Shown here: one piece after another, positions 9,374 through 18,155 of the stretch
How positions within the stretch are numbered: position 1 is the first letter of the stretch
How the letters are laid out: every line of letters begins with the position of its first letter
From: M0108 sp044228795
GTDB taxonomy: Bacteria > Pseudomonadota > Gammaproteobacteria > Chromatiales > Chromatiaceae
DNA length: 64,000 nucleotides
NCBI GenBank assembly: GCA_044228795.1
Contig: JBGAUE010000004.1
Span: forward strand, 128,302 to 192,301
Direction: 5' to 3'
Position numbers and translations under genes: made by a program
The notes under the pieces: model-generated
What the model saw: the letters and a program-made list of their open reading frames with translations, nothing else
What the model was told of the DNA's origin: nothing
Database searches by the model: none

Positions 9374-9540
9374 TTCAAATCGGGTCGTCAAAGGGGGGCA
9401 TGACCGGCCGGGTGGGCTGCGAACGGTGCCCGGAGGTCATCCGAAGGCGTACGCAGCGGCCTCTGCGGAAGGTATCAAGGTGGTGGTCGCCCGGTCCGGC
9501 GACTGTAGTGGGCCCACATCCCTGTGTGTGGCGTCGCGTC
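9374..9540. other. intergenic segment between IS remnant and usp
   Basis: This 167-bp stretch follows the 3' end of the minus-strand universal stress gene and abuts the 5' end of the IS remnant. No gene, clear terminator or RNA was recognised. Confidence 0.4.
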
Positions 9541-10062
9541 TCAGTGGGCTTGACCCGCGGGGATGCCCTGATTCGCAGCCAGCCAACGGCGGGCCCGGCC
9601 CGTTGGGTGCTTCGTGTCCCTGGTAGCAGTGCCGGGGACCTCCATGAGCTCGCAGTCACCTCGCGAGGCCAGGGCGGCGGCGAGCCCAGAGGTCGCGCCC
9701 AGGGGCCGAAACCGCGGGCGGCCGATCACGCAGTAGCGGGGCCCGAGCTGGGCCACTAGGGCCGCGAGCCCTTCGACCACCGGGCCGGGCTCGACCCGGA
9801 CCTCTGACCTGTTGCTGGGCAGGTCCAGGCTGTTGACCATTCCCACCAGCGAGGCACGGGCATGACGAACCATATCGGTCCGCACCTCGTCCTGGGGCTG
9901 GCTGAAGGGCAGGTCGGCCTCCATCGGGATCCTGTGATCCACCAGATGGGCGACCACCAGGCGCCCGTGGCAGAGGGCAGTGAGACGGGCGGCGCGCTCA
10001 ATGACCTGAACGGCGCGTGAATCCAGATCGACGGCGGCAAGGATAATGGGCTGAGTAAACAT
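9541..10062 (-). CDS. universal stress protein (UspA family)
   Basis: A 173-aa single UspA-type domain, slightly longer than the usual ~145 aa because of a basic C-terminal tail. It starts with the typical beta strand IILAAVDLDSRAVQVIERAARLTALCHGRLVVAHLVD. The C-terminal nucleotide-loop region (VIGRPRFRPLGATSG) lacks the canonical G-2x-G-9x-G(S/T) pattern of ATP-binding members, so ATP binding is doubtful. It lies 57 bp downstream of sulP on the same strand and could be cotranscribed with it. UspA-type domains next to SulP transporters suggest a regulatory or stress role for the transporter; that is inference. Confidence 0.85.
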   Translation of the reverse strand: MFTQPIILAAVDLDSRAVQVIERAARLTALCHGRLVVAHLVDHRIPMEADLPFSQPQDEVRTDMVRHARASLVGMVNSLDLPSNRSEVRVEPGPVVEGLAALVAQLGPRYCVIGRPRFRPLGATSGLAAALASRGDCELMEVPGTATRDTKHPTGRARRWLAANQGIPAGQAH

Positions 10063-10119
10063 GGGGTTCTCCGTTGTGTGGCTGTTAGGTCATTAGGTGG
10101 TTGAAGTGCGCTTGGATGG

Positions 10120-11994
10120 TCAGGCCAGGGTGGGTGACAGTGTGGGTTGGGTCGGGATCGGCGACTTGGCTGCTGTGCCGGATGCGGGTCCTGGCTTGCT
10201 GGCACACTCGTTGAAGATCCGGGCTCTGCAGGTGCGGCAGACTTCGGGGTCGAACCTGGAGGTCGCCCAGGCTATCGCCTCGGTCTTGCCCCAGAAAACG
10301 TTCTCCTTGCCGATGTGCTCCATGTAGCCACCCTTGGTGAGCGTCTCGCGAACCGAGGGCTTGAGTCGGATCAGATAGAGTCCGCCACCCAGCGAGTGGC
10401 GCCGCTTGGCCTCTTGCTCCAGCAGTTCGGCCCCGGCGACGTCGATAAAGTTGACGCCACTGCAGACGACGGCCAGGTGCTTCTGGGTGGGGATCTCCGC
10501 CTCCATCTCGGCGATGGTCTCGGCCACATGGCTTACGGCGCCGAAGAAGAGTGAGCCATCGAGACGCGCCAGCTTGAGCTGCGGACACTCGGGGATACTG
10601 GGGTCGGTGATGAAGTCGCGGCTTTCGGTGCGGATGTCGGGCACCCGGGTGACCAGGTTGGGCCTGGAGGTGCGGTTGAGATAGAGCCCAAGCGAGAGCA
10701 GCACCCCCGCCATGATGGCGAACTCCAGTTCCAGGAAGAGGGTGGCGAAGAAGGTCACGGCCAGCACGGCGGTTTCCGACTTGCTGGTGCGCAGTATGTT
10801 GCGTACCGCGTGGAAATCGATGAGTCCCCAGGCCACCAGGAAGAGGATGGCGGCCATCGCCGCATTGGGCAGATAGGCCGCGAGCGGGGCCACCAGCACC
10901 ACGACACCCGCAAGCAGGATGCCAGCGAAGACCGCGGCTAAGGGTGTCTTGGCACCGGTCTGGAAGTTGAGACCGCTGCGGTTGAACGAGCCGGTAGCGA
11001 CGTATCCGGAGAAGAAGGAGCCGGCGATGTTGGAAAGCCCCTGGCCGATGAACTCCTGGTTACCGTCAATATGCTGGTTTGTCCGGGCACCCAGAGAACG
11101 GGCGATGGAGACCGCCTCCGTCAGGGCGAAGAGAGTCGCCGCCAGGGTCACGGGTGCCAGCTGCTTGATGGTCCCTAGCGAGAAGTCCGGCATGGACAAG
11201 GGCGGCAGCCCGCCCGGCAGGGCCCCGACGGTGCGGATGCCAGTGGTATCGATCCCCAGCAAGCTGTTCAGCGCATAGGCGATCAGGCTCCCGCCCACCA
11301 TGGCCGCCAGCATGTAGGGGAAGCGCGGGAACCAGTGGCGGACCGCCAGCCCGATCACCAGGGTGACGACTCCGATCCCGAAGACGAAGGGGTTGATGAG
11401 GTGCGTGCTGAGCAGGAAGGTGCCGAGGATTTCGTGGAAATGCAGGCCCCGGGGGATATCCAAACCTGAGAAGTTCTTTACCTGGTTAGCGGCGATGAGG
11501 ATGGCCGCGCCCGCCGTGAATCCCACCACCACCGAGTGGGAAATGAAATTGACCAGGCTCCCCAGCCGCGCCAGGCCCATGGTAAGCTCCAGGATACCCA
11601 CCATGAAGGTCAGTGTGATCGCGAGCCGCACATAATCGGCGGTCGCCGGCTCGGCAAAGGCGCTCAAGCTCGAATAGACGACGATGGAGGCGGCCGTGGT
11701 GGGGCCGGAGACCAGGTGCCAGGAGGAGCCCCAGAGCGCCGCGACAATGGCGGGGACTATGCCCGCGTAGAGACCGTATTCGGGCGGCATCCCGGCGATG
11801 GTCGCGAACGCCACGCCCTGTGGCAGAACCACGATGGCGCCGGTGAGACCGGCCATGAAGTCGGCCTTGGTGCTGGCACCGCTGACCCGCCGGACCCAGC
11901 GCAGGAAGGGAAAGAGTGCCAGAAGCCAGGCCATTGTGGCTGGTGCCTTGGATCTTGGGGGCTCGACGGCCGCAAGGGGCTCGGGGGAAGGCAT
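10120..11994 (-). CDS. SulP/SLC26-family anion transporter with STAS domain
   Basis: A 624-aa inner-membrane protein with the SulP signature near the N-terminus (FMAGLTGAIVVLPQGVAFATIAGMPPEYGLYAG split over the first helices), about 10-12 hydrophobic segments, and a cytoplasmic STAS domain at roughly 440-560 (KLARLDGSLFFGAVSHV, then FIDVAGAELLEQEAKR). Substrates in the family include sulfate, bicarbonate and C4-dicarboxylates, and the sequence alone does not decide. The last ~50 residues add a Cys motif (CRTCRARIFNEC) and a Ser/Pro/Thr-rich tail. GAGG precedes the ATG. Its promoter region carries 11-bp-spaced GTCAA repeats, and a two-component system lies immediately upstream on the same strand. 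Confidence 0.9.
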   Translation of the reverse strand: MPSPEPLAAVEPPRSKAPATMAWLLALFPFLRWVRRVSGASTKADFMAGLTGAIVVLPQGVAFATIAGMPPEYGLYAGIVPAIVAALWGSSWHLVSGPTTAASIVVYSSLSAFAEPATADYVRLAITLTFMVGILELTMGLARLGSLVNFISHSVVVGFTAGAAILIAANQVKNFSGLDIPRGLHFHEILGTFLLSTHLINPFVFGIGVVTLVIGLAVRHWFPRFPYMLAAMVGGSLIAYALNSLLGIDTTGIRTVGALPGGLPPLSMPDFSLGTIKQLAPVTLAATLFALTEAVSIARSLGARTNQHIDGNQEFIGQGLSNIAGSFFSGYVATGSFNRSGLNFQTGAKTPLAAVFAGILLAGVVVLVAPLAAYLPNAAMAAILFLVAWGLIDFHAVRNILRTSKSETAVLAVTFFATLFLELEFAIMAGVLLSLGLYLNRTSRPNLVTRVPDIRTESRDFITDPSIPECPQLKLARLDGSLFFGAVSHVAETIAEMEAEIPTQKHLAVVCSGVNFIDVAGAELLEQEAKRRHSLGGGLYLIRLKPSVRETLTKGGYMEHIGKENVFWGKTEAIAWATSRFDPEVCRTCRARIFNECASKPGPASGTAAKSPIPTQPTLSPTLA

Positions 11995-12045
11995 GGATAC
12001 CTCGTCTTTCTCAATGCCGCACCGGATGCGCAGCGGACGAGGGTC

Positions 12046-12089
12046 AATCTAACGAACCTTATGTCAAACCTGCGTCAAGGTGACGTCAA
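12046..12089 (-). promoter_or_regulatory. three GTCAA direct repeats at 11-bp period plus -10, upstream of sulP
   Basis: On the + strand GTCAA occurs at 12063-12067, 12074-12078 and 12085-12089, an exact 11-bp period (one helical turn). In the sulP direction this reads TTGAC three times, and a possible -10 (TAGATT, 12051 to 12046) follows 11 bases after the last repeat. This architecture, tandem half-sites replacing a -35, is typical of OmpR/PhoB-family activated promoters. The response regulator gene at 13425-14108 belongs to that family and is adjacent. The repeats are seen directly; the regulator assignment is inference. Confidence 0.6.
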
Positions 12090-12142
12090 GGGATCGTGAA
12101 CTTGTGGCATGTGGCTGGGCAGTACCATAGTTCTTGTCTAGG

Positions 12143-13435
12143 TCAGGAGTCCCTGGGGGCGAAATCGAGTCTGAAGCTCGCCCCGCCGCCCGGGCGGTTT
12201 TCGGCATCGACCCGCCAACCCTGGGCGTCGGCGATGCGCTTGACCAGCGGCAGGCCGATGCCCGCCCCGCGTACCTGGCGCGAGCAGCCGGGCATAGGAC
12301 CGAACAGACAGGCGAGCTCGGCCTCCGGGATGCCAGGACCCGTGTCATCCGCCAGCGCGACCGTCTCCCTCAGGGTCACGATCACCCTGCCCTGCTCCGT
12401 GTAGGCGCAGGCATTGCGAATCAGGTTGCCGAGGGCGATGGCGAGCAGGGGACGAGCCACTCCGAGCACCGGGTGCGCCTCGATGTGTAAGATGAGTTCC
12501 ACCGGCTTATGGGCCAGAAGCGGGCGGTGGAGCTCTGCCACCTCGGCCAGGACATCGGCCACCGAACAGGGGGTCGGCGGGTTGGTCTGCCCCTGGCCCT
12601 CGCGGGCCAGGACCAAGAGCGCTGCAGCCAGGTCCGACATGCCGTGGGCCGCCCGGGCGATGCGCCCCAGACGCTCGCGGCTGCGTTCAGAGAGCGTGGG
12701 GTCGGACTCCATGACTTCAACGGCGCCTGAGATCACCGCCAGTGGGGTGCGCAACTCATGACTCACCCCGCTCACGAAGGTCCGCTCGCGCTCCACGAAG
12801 GCGCGCAGCCGACGCAAATAACCGTCGATGGTGCGAGCCAGTTCACCGACCTCGTCCGCGGGCAGGTCCGGCGGGTCCGGGGGCATGGGGTCCGTCGGCT
12901 CGCGGCCGCGCACGCGCTGGGCCAGATCACGCACCGGGGCCGTGATCCGACCCGCCAGCCACCAGCCACCAGCCGCCGAGAGCAGTATGGTCAGGGTCAT
13001 CCCGAGCCCAAGCATGGGGGCGAGCTGCCGGTCCCGGCGGGCCAGCTGTGCCCGGCTGTGGAGCATGTAGAGTGTCGGCCCGCGGCCGCGGTACACGGCC
13101 GCGCGGAAGCTTTCCCCATTCAGCTCCAGGGTATGGCGTCCGGCGGGCAGTGCTAGAAGCTCCTTTGGCACTGGGTCGTCGTCGACCCCGGCACCGGGTG
13201 GGCGGCCTTCGATCCAGCCGCGCAGGGCGGCGGTCTGTGGCGGGAGCGAGCGTGGGTTGCGGGCCAACCGGGCCTGATAGTCCTGAAGTTCGGCGTCCAG
13301 CGCCTCGTCGATCAGCTGCTGCTCCAGGTCCAGCGAGAAGAAGAAGAGCCAACCGCCAAGTGCTAGGCTGACCGCGAGCCCGAGCAGCGCAAAGCCCCCG
13401 GCGACCCGCAGACGCAATGTCGGTCTAAGGACCAT
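12143..13435 (-). CDS. two-component sensor histidine kinase
   Basis: A 430-aa membrane kinase. TM1 is at about 12-34, a ~100-residue periplasmic sensor follows, TM2 is at about 140-162 and a HAMP linker at about 163-216. The phospho-acceptor motif is VSHELRTPLAVISG with H226. The ATP-binding N box (NLIRNACAYTEQG), the D box (ADDTGPGIPEAEL) and the G2 box (GAGIGLPLVKRI) are all intact, so it should be active. Its architecture resembles QseC/PmrB-type kinases. The ATG at 13435 overlaps the response-regulator stop by 11 bases, giving a coupled RR-HK operon. The ligand is unknown; the target may be sulP downstream. Confidence 0.9.
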   Translation of the reverse strand: MVLRPTLRLRVAGGFALLGLAVSLALGGWLFFFSLDLEQQLIDEALDAELQDYQARLARNPRSLPPQTAALRGWIEGRPPGAGVDDDPVPKELLALPAGRHTLELNGESFRAAVYRGRGPTLYMLHSRAQLARRDRQLAPMLGLGMTLTILLSAAGGWWLAGRITAPVRDLAQRVRGREPTDPMPPDPPDLPADEVGELARTIDGYLRRLRAFVERERTFVSGVSHELRTPLAVISGAVEVMESDPTLSERSRERLGRIARAAHGMSDLAAALLVLAREGQGQTNPPTPCSVADVLAEVAELHRPLLAHKPVELILHIEAHPVLGVARPLLAIALGNLIRNACAYTEQGRVIVTLRETVALADDTGPGIPEAELACLFGPMPGCSRQVRGAGIGLPLVKRIADAQGWRVDAENRPGGGASFRLDFAPRDS

Positions 13436-14108
13436 CGTCCTCTCCCAGCCGCCATCCGAACCCCCGGACCGTATGCAGCAAGGGTTTGGGGAAGGGCTTG
13501 TCGATGGCCTGGCGGAGCAGGTGCATGTGGGCCCGCAAGGCGTCGCTGTCGGGCGGTTCGTCGCCCCAGGCGGCACGCTCCAACTCGCCACGACTCAAGA
13601 CCTTGGGGGCCCGGCGCATCAGTATCTCCAGGAGCCGCATGGGGATGGGGGCGATCTCGATGCCGCGCCCGGCTCGGGAGAGCCTGCGGGTGCCGATGTC
13701 CAGCTCCAGGTCGGCAACGCGCAGCCGCTCTCCGGACTCAGGCCCCTGGCCAGAGCGTCGGGCGATGGCCAGTAGCCGGGCTTCCAACTCCCGCAGCGCA
13801 AAGGGCTTCACCAGGTAGTCGTCGGCCCCGCTCGCGAACCCCTCCAGCTTGTCCTCCAATCCATCCCGGGCGGTGAGCATCAGGACCGGCAGCGTCTGCC
13901 CCGCGGCCCGCAGCCGCTCGCAAACCTCCAGCCCGTCCATCCCCGGGAGCATCAGATCCAGGATGACCGCATCGTAGGGGTTCTCCAAGGCGAATCCCAG
14001 CCCCGCGAACCCGTTGTAGGCGATGTCCAGGGTATGCCTGCGCCCCTCCAGAAAGTCCGCCAGGTTGGCCACCAGGTCCGGGTTGTCTTCGATGAGCAGG
14101 AAGTGCAA
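13425..14108 (-). CDS. OmpR/PhoB-family response regulator
   Basis: A 227-aa regulator with an N-terminal receiver domain (acidic pair in LLIEDN, phospho-acceptor D51 in ILDLMLPGMDG, Lys in DDYLVKPFALREL) and a C-terminal winged-helix DNA-binding domain (EILMRRAPKVLSRGELERAAWG, then LRAHMHLLRQAIDK and HTVRGFGWRL). The TTG at 14108 is preferred because it lies directly before the receiver domain and has GGAGA seven bases upstream. An ATG at 14141 would add 11 residues without homology and has no visible ribosome-binding site. It is transcribed ahead of its kinase. The 11-bp repeats before sulP are a plausible binding site. Confidence 0.9.
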   Translation of the reverse strand: MHFLLIEDNPDLVANLADFLEGRRHTLDIAYNGFAGLGFALENPYDAVILDLMLPGMDGLEVCERLRAAGQTLPVLMLTARDGLEDKLEGFASGADDYLVKPFALRELEARLLAIARRSGQGPESGERLRVADLELDIGTRRLSRAGRGIEIAPIPMRLLEILMRRAPKVLSRGELERAAWGDEPPDSDALRAHMHLLRQAIDKPFPKPLLHTVRGFGWRLGEDDGP

Positions 14109-14602
14109 GGGGTCTCTCCATCCTCGGCAGCGCCGATGCACACGTGATGCTTCGCGGGTCGGGTGCGAAAGTCAACTACCCAGCCTCGGTACCTGGCCCA
14201 CCGGCAACAAATCTATGCTTGCCAGGCTCTTCCCGACCCTTCTTCACACCTGCTTCTGGGTCATCCCGGCCCCATCATCCGCCCCTGGGCAGGGATCGGC
14301 TTCTCGGTCATTGCAGCGGGCCAGCTCTCCTGCTAAACCCGTCCCGGGCACTGGGCTGCCTGAACAAGATAGGTTCTGAGATGGATAAAAGAGCAGGGTA
14401 GGCTGGGGGCCAATCAAAAAAGAAAAATGCACCTGGGGTCAAGGCTTGTCAACGCTTCGGGTCGTCAATATCGTGTCGTCAGTTGGCCGCGTGAGTGCCC
14501 TGCTGGACTTCGAACGGCAAGAAGGGTCCTTTGGAGGTGTCCGCCTGTTGGAGGTGTCCGCCTTGGCCTCTGGGAAGGGACTTGATATCTTTTGATTGTT
14601 CC
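14109..14602. other. ~490-bp gene-free segment upstream of the two-component operon
   Basis: It separates the minus-strand regulator from the plus-strand phosphoketolase remnant. No convincing ORF, tRNA or known structured RNA was recognised. Around 14533-14570 the phrase GGAGGTGTCCGCCT is followed directly by TGGAGGTGTCCGCCTT, a short tandem duplication of the kind left by decayed mobile DNA. The regulator promoter should lie in the left part. Confidence 0.4.
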
Positions 14603-15055
14603 CACAATGCGGAAAGCACTCGAACCGAAGCTACTGCTGCTCAGCGAGCACCCGCACGCTTGAGCGACACGGATTTCGACGAACTCTTCACCCAGGACAA
14701 GCCGGTTAACTTTGCGTACCACGCCTACCCGTGGCTGATCCACCGGTTGATCTACCGCCGCACTAACCACGACAACATCCACGTTCGCGGTTACAAGGAA
14801 GAGGGTACCATCACCACGCCCTTCGATATGACGGTGCTCAACGATCTGGATCGCTTTCATCTGGTAATGGACACCATCGACCGCCTGCCGCAGACTGGGG
14901 ACAGGGGCATTTACCTGAAACAGCAGCTCAAGGACAAACTGATCGAGCACAAGCCGTACATCGACAAGCACCACCGGGATCTGCCCGAGATCCGCAACTG
15001 GAAATGGCAAGAATTACCCCGGCCCATACCAGCCAACCCCCTGCCTGGAGAATGA
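14603..15055 (+). pseudogene. xfp: phosphoketolase 3' remnant (truncated, frameshifted)
   Basis: The frame from 14660 encodes LSDTDFDELFTQDKPV, a run containing YPWLIHRLIYRRTNHDN, then RGYKEEGTITTPFDMTVLN and KPYIDKHHRDLPEIRNWKW. This is the C-terminal domain of xylulose-5-phosphate/fructose-6-phosphate phosphoketolase, which makes acetyl phosphate. Only ~130 of ~790 residues remain. Immediately upstream the conserved SEHPHA is found in a different frame (14643-14660), so a frameshift sits at the junction, and nothing recognisable lies further 5'. The thiamine-binding catalytic domains are missing, so it cannot be active. Its context (zwf, gnd, tal, glgP) suggests a once complete phosphoketolase shunt. 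Confidence 0.85.
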
Positions 15056-15057
15056 CG

Positions 15058-15240
15058 ATGAACATCACCGGAATTGGCGCCCTGCTCATCCTGATCGCCG
15101 ATATCTATGCCATCGTAATGATCGTTCAAAGCGCCGCGAAGGATATCGAGAAGCTGCTCTGGGTCCTGCTGGTACTGATCCTGCCCCTGATCGGCGTCAT
15201 CCTTTGGTACTTCGCAGGCCCCGGCCGCAAGCCATTGTAA
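15058..15240 (+). CDS. small PLDc_N-domain membrane protein
   Basis: A 60-aa protein of two hydrophobic helices (about 5-25 and 33-53) separated by a short charged loop, ending WYFAGPGRKPL. This matches the PLDc_N domain, the membrane anchor otherwise found before cardiolipin synthase catalytic domains; here it stands alone, as is common. The ATG at 15058 is favoured over the in-frame ATG at 15052 because GGAG lies seven bases upstream. It follows the phosphoketolase stop by two bases and precedes the DUF2254 gene by 22. Function unknown. Confidence 0.8.
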   Translation: MNITGIGALLILIADIYAIVMIVQSAAKDIEKLLWVLLVLILPLIGVILWYFAGPGRKPL

Positions 15241-15262
15241 GGGGCAGGAATCCGGTGGAGAC

Positions 15263-16615
15263 ATGAATAGAGTAACCCGGCTTTTCAACAACGCGCGGTC
15301 GAGCTTTTGGTTTGTGCCCTCGCTGGCGGTGGTTGACGGCATTGTTACCGCGCTGGCGCTGATCGAGGCGGATGCCGTGTGGGGCGATCGTTGGCTGGCC
15401 CTGTGGCCGCGCCTCTTTGGGGTCGGCGCGGAGGGTGCGCGCCAGATGCTGGCCACCCTGGCCGGCTCGATGATGTCCCTCATGGGCATCACCTTCTCGA
15501 TGACCTTGGTGGCGCTGGCCCTGGCCTCCAGCCAATACACCTCGCGCATCCTGCGGAACTTCATGAAGAGCCGGGCGACCCAGACGACGCTCGGGGTCTT
15601 CGCTGGCATCTTCACCTATTGCCTCATCGTACTGCGCTCGATTCGCGGCGGGGACACGGGGTTTATACCCAGCGGGGCGGTGCTTTTCGCCTTTGTGCTG
15701 GCGCTCGCCGGGGTCGTCGTGCTGATCTTCTTCATCCATCACATTGCCTCGTCGATCCAGGCCGTCAGCATCATAGCATCGGTCGCCCAGGAGACCGACG
15801 CGGCCGTGGTTCGGGTGTTTCCGCAAATGCAGGGGCGCGATTCCGACGGAGCCAAATACGAGGTGGATGAACAGGTCCTCGTGCCCCTCGATGAGCGGAC
15901 CTGGTACCCCGTGCCGGCGCAGGTCAGCGGCTACATCCAGGGCGTAGATGAGGGTGTGATCCTGGAGCTGGCGCGCAATCACAGGACCATCGTGCGGATG
16001 GAGCGCGGCGTCGGCGCGTTTGCGGTCCAGGGGGCGGTACTGGCATCGCTTGCCCTGACCTACCCGCCGGATCAAGGCATGATCGCCGACCTGAATCGGG
16101 CCTACAGCATCAGCCGCCATCGCACCATCGAATGGGACCCCGCCTTTGGTATCCGGCAGATTGTAGATATCGCGCTGAAGGCCCTGTCGCCGGGTGTCAA
16201 TGACACCTCGACGGCGGTGATGTGCGTGGATTACCTGACGGCGATCCTGGCTCGGCTGAGTGGCCGGTGCTACCCGCCATCGAATCGTTACGAGGGCAAG
16301 GCCCTGCGCGTGATCGCGAGCGTTCCGACCTTCGAGGCCCTGTTGGCCGAGGCCTTTGATCAGATCCGGGGGAGCGCCGCAGGCAATGTCGCGATCATCG
16401 CGCGCCTGCTCGGCGCCATCGATACGGTTGGGAGCCTGACGGTCAACCCGAGGCACAGGCGGGCGCTCGACGAGCAGGTGCAGTGGATCGCCGAACTGGC
16501 CGGTCGGACACTGCCCGCCCCGCAGGATCGGGCGCGGATCGAGCGGCGACTGGATCATGTACGCGAGGCCCTGAGGGCCGCGCCTACCGCGGGCGCTATG
16601 GCGGATGAGGCATAG
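15263..16615 (+). CDS. DUF2254-family membrane protein
   Basis: A 450-aa protein with about four N-terminal membrane segments (about 18-37, 60-90, 113-131 and 140-165), including the family motif SLMGITFSMTLVALALASSQ-YTSRILRNFM, followed by a soluble C-terminal part with PVSG-like (VSGYIQGVDEG) and SPGVNDTSTAVMCVD signatures. DUF2254 proteins have no established biochemical function. GGTGGAG precedes the ATG. Its stop overlaps the ORF start of atpD, so it may be cotranscribed with the N-ATPase operon, of which it is not a usual member. Confidence 0.85.
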   Translation: MNRVTRLFNNARSSFWFVPSLAVVDGIVTALALIEADAVWGDRWLALWPRLFGVGAEGARQMLATLAGSMMSLMGITFSMTLVALALASSQYTSRILRNFMKSRATQTTLGVFAGIFTYCLIVLRSIRGGDTGFIPSGAVLFAFVLALAGVVVLIFFIHHIASSIQAVSIIASVAQETDAAVVRVFPQMQGRDSDGAKYEVDEQVLVPLDERTWYPVPAQVSGYIQGVDEGVILELARNHRTIVRMERGVGAFAVQGAVLASLALTYPPDQGMIADLNRAYSISRHRTIEWDPAFGIRQIVDIALKALSPGVNDTSTAVMCVDYLTAILARLSGRCYPPSNRYEGKALRVIASVPTFEALLAEAFDQIRGSAAGNVAIIARLLGAIDTVGSLTVNPRHRRALDEQVQWIAELAGRTLPAPQDRARIERRLDHVREALRAAPTAGAMADEA

Positions 16616-18155
16616 CCTCGTGAACGCGAACCGGGAAATGGAAAGGGTCCCCAGTGTTGCGAATTCCGGCGTCATCGTCTCGGTACGCGGCAGCGTCGTC
16701 GATATCGGGTTCGATCAGCACTTGCCGCCGATTTACTCCGTGCTGCGCACGGGCGCTGAAAAGCAGATCGTCATTGAGGTGCTGGCGCAACTGGATGCGC
16801 ACCAGGTGCGCGGGATTGCCTTGACACCCACCCAGGGTCTCGCGCGCGGCATGGTGGTTGAGGACACGGGCGGACCGCTGCAGGCGCCGGTCGGTAAGGC
16901 TATCCTCTCGCGCATGTTCGATGTCTTCGGCAACACCATCGACCGCGAAGCCGCGTTATCCGATGTCCAGTGGCGTTCCGTGCATCGGGCGCCGCCGCCG
17001 CTGGCACGCCGTTCCACGAAGTCCGAGATCTTCGAAACCGGCATCAAGATCATTGACGTGCTGATGCCGCTAGAACGTGGCGGCAAGGCGGGGTTGTTCG
17101 GTGGTGCGGGGGTGGGAAAGACGGTGCTGCTCACTGAGATGATCAACAACATGGTCGGGCAGCACGAAGGCGTGAGCATTTTCTGTGGCATCGGCGAGCG
17201 TTGCCGCGAAGGGGAGGAACTCTACCGCGACATGAAGGCGGCGGGCGTGCTGCCCAACATGGTGATGGTGTTCGGCCAGATGAACGAACCGCCGGGCGCG
17301 CGCTTCCGGGTCGGCCACGCGGCGCTGACCATGGCCGAGTATTTCCGCGACCACGAGCATCGCGATGTGCTGCTATTGGTCGACAATATTTTTCGTTTCA
17401 TCCAGGCCGGCATGGAGGTCTCCGGCCTCATGGGGCAGATGCCGTCGCGCCTGGGCTACCAGCCGACCATGGGCACCGAGTTGTCGCAACTGGAAGAACG
17501 CATCGCCAATACCGATGCCGGCGCCATCACCTCGATCCAGGCGGTCTATGTGCCGGCCGACGATTTCACCGACCCGGCCGCGGTGCATACCTTTTCGCAT
17601 CTCTCCGCCTCCATCGTGCTGTCGCGCAAACGGGCCAGCGAAGGCCTTTACCCGGCCATCGACCCCTTGCAGTCCAGCTCCAAGATGGCCACGCCGGGCA
17701 TCGTCGGTGAACGGCATTACGCCTTGGCGCAGGAGATCCGCCGCACCCTGGCGCAATACACCGAGCTCAAAGATATCATCGCCATGCTCGGCTTGGAGCA
17801 ACTCTCCCCGGGGGACCGCAACGTGGTTGCCCGGGCCCGCCGCCTCGAGCGCTATCTCACCCAGCCCTTTTTCACCACCGAGCAGTTCACCGGTCTCAAA
17901 GGCAAGCTGGTCAGCCTGGAAGACGCCCTGGACGGCTGTGAGCGCATCCTGGGCGATGAATTCAAGGACACCCCGGAGAGCGCGCTGTACATGATCGGGG
18001 CGGTGGATGAGGCGAAGGGAAAGACCAAGGCCGGCCCGCCCCTAGATCCAGCCAAACCCGGGTCGGCAACCGAGGCCGAGGCCGACCCGAAGCCGGAGAC
18101 GCAGACGGAGCCTCAAGCGAAGCCTGAACCTGCGGTCGATCCCAATGAACCTTAA
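16605..18155 (+). CDS. atpD: N-type ATPase F1 subunit beta
   Basis: Catalytic beta subunit of a rotary ATPase. The Walker A motif GGAGVGKT is present with K172, followed by GIGERCREGEELYRDM, VLLLVDNIFRFIQAG (Walker B) and the Ser/Thr-rich region before YPAIDPLQSSSK. The protein is 516 aa, longer than the usual ~465, because of a Pro/Glu/Ala-rich tail after about residue 465. Starting the operon with beta is diagnostic of the N-ATPase order atpDCQRBEFAG. Alternative starts at GTG 16620 and ATG 16638 are possible, and the homology begins near SGVIVSVRGSVVDI. Located at the inner membrane face. Confidence 0.93.
   Translation: MRHSLVNANREMERVPSVANSGVIVSVRGSVVDIGFDQHLPPIYSVLRTGAEKQIVIEVLAQLDAHQVRGIALTPTQGLARGMVVEDTGGPLQAPVGKAILSRMFDVFGNTIDREAALSDVQWRSVHRAPPPLARRSTKSEIFETGIKIIDVLMPLERGGKAGLFGGAGVGKTVLLTEMINNMVGQHEGVSIFCGIGERCREGEELYRDMKAAGVLPNMVMVFGQMNEPPGARFRVGHAALTMAEYFRDHEHRDVLLLVDNIFRFIQAGMEVSGLMGQMPSRLGYQPTMGTELSQLEERIANTDAGAITSIQAVYVPADDFTDPAAVHTFSHLSASIVLSRKRASEGLYPAIDPLQSSSKMATPGIVGERHYALAQEIRRTLAQYTELKDIIAMLGLEQLSPGDRNVVARARRLERYLTQPFFTTEQFTGLKGKLVSLEDALDGCERILGDEFKDTPESALYMIGAVDEAKGKTKAGPPLDPAKPGSATEAEADPKPETQTEPQAKPEPAVDPNEP

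Noticed and set aside
9371..9400. GGTTCAAATC near the IS end as a tRNA T-loop
   Set aside because: No anticodon arm or acceptor stem could be built around it.
15197..16675. 492-codon open frame on the minus strand across the DUF2254 gene
   Set aside because: The plus-strand protein has clear membrane segments and DUF2254 motifs; the antisense frame is His/Arg/Gln-rich, typical of a shadow.
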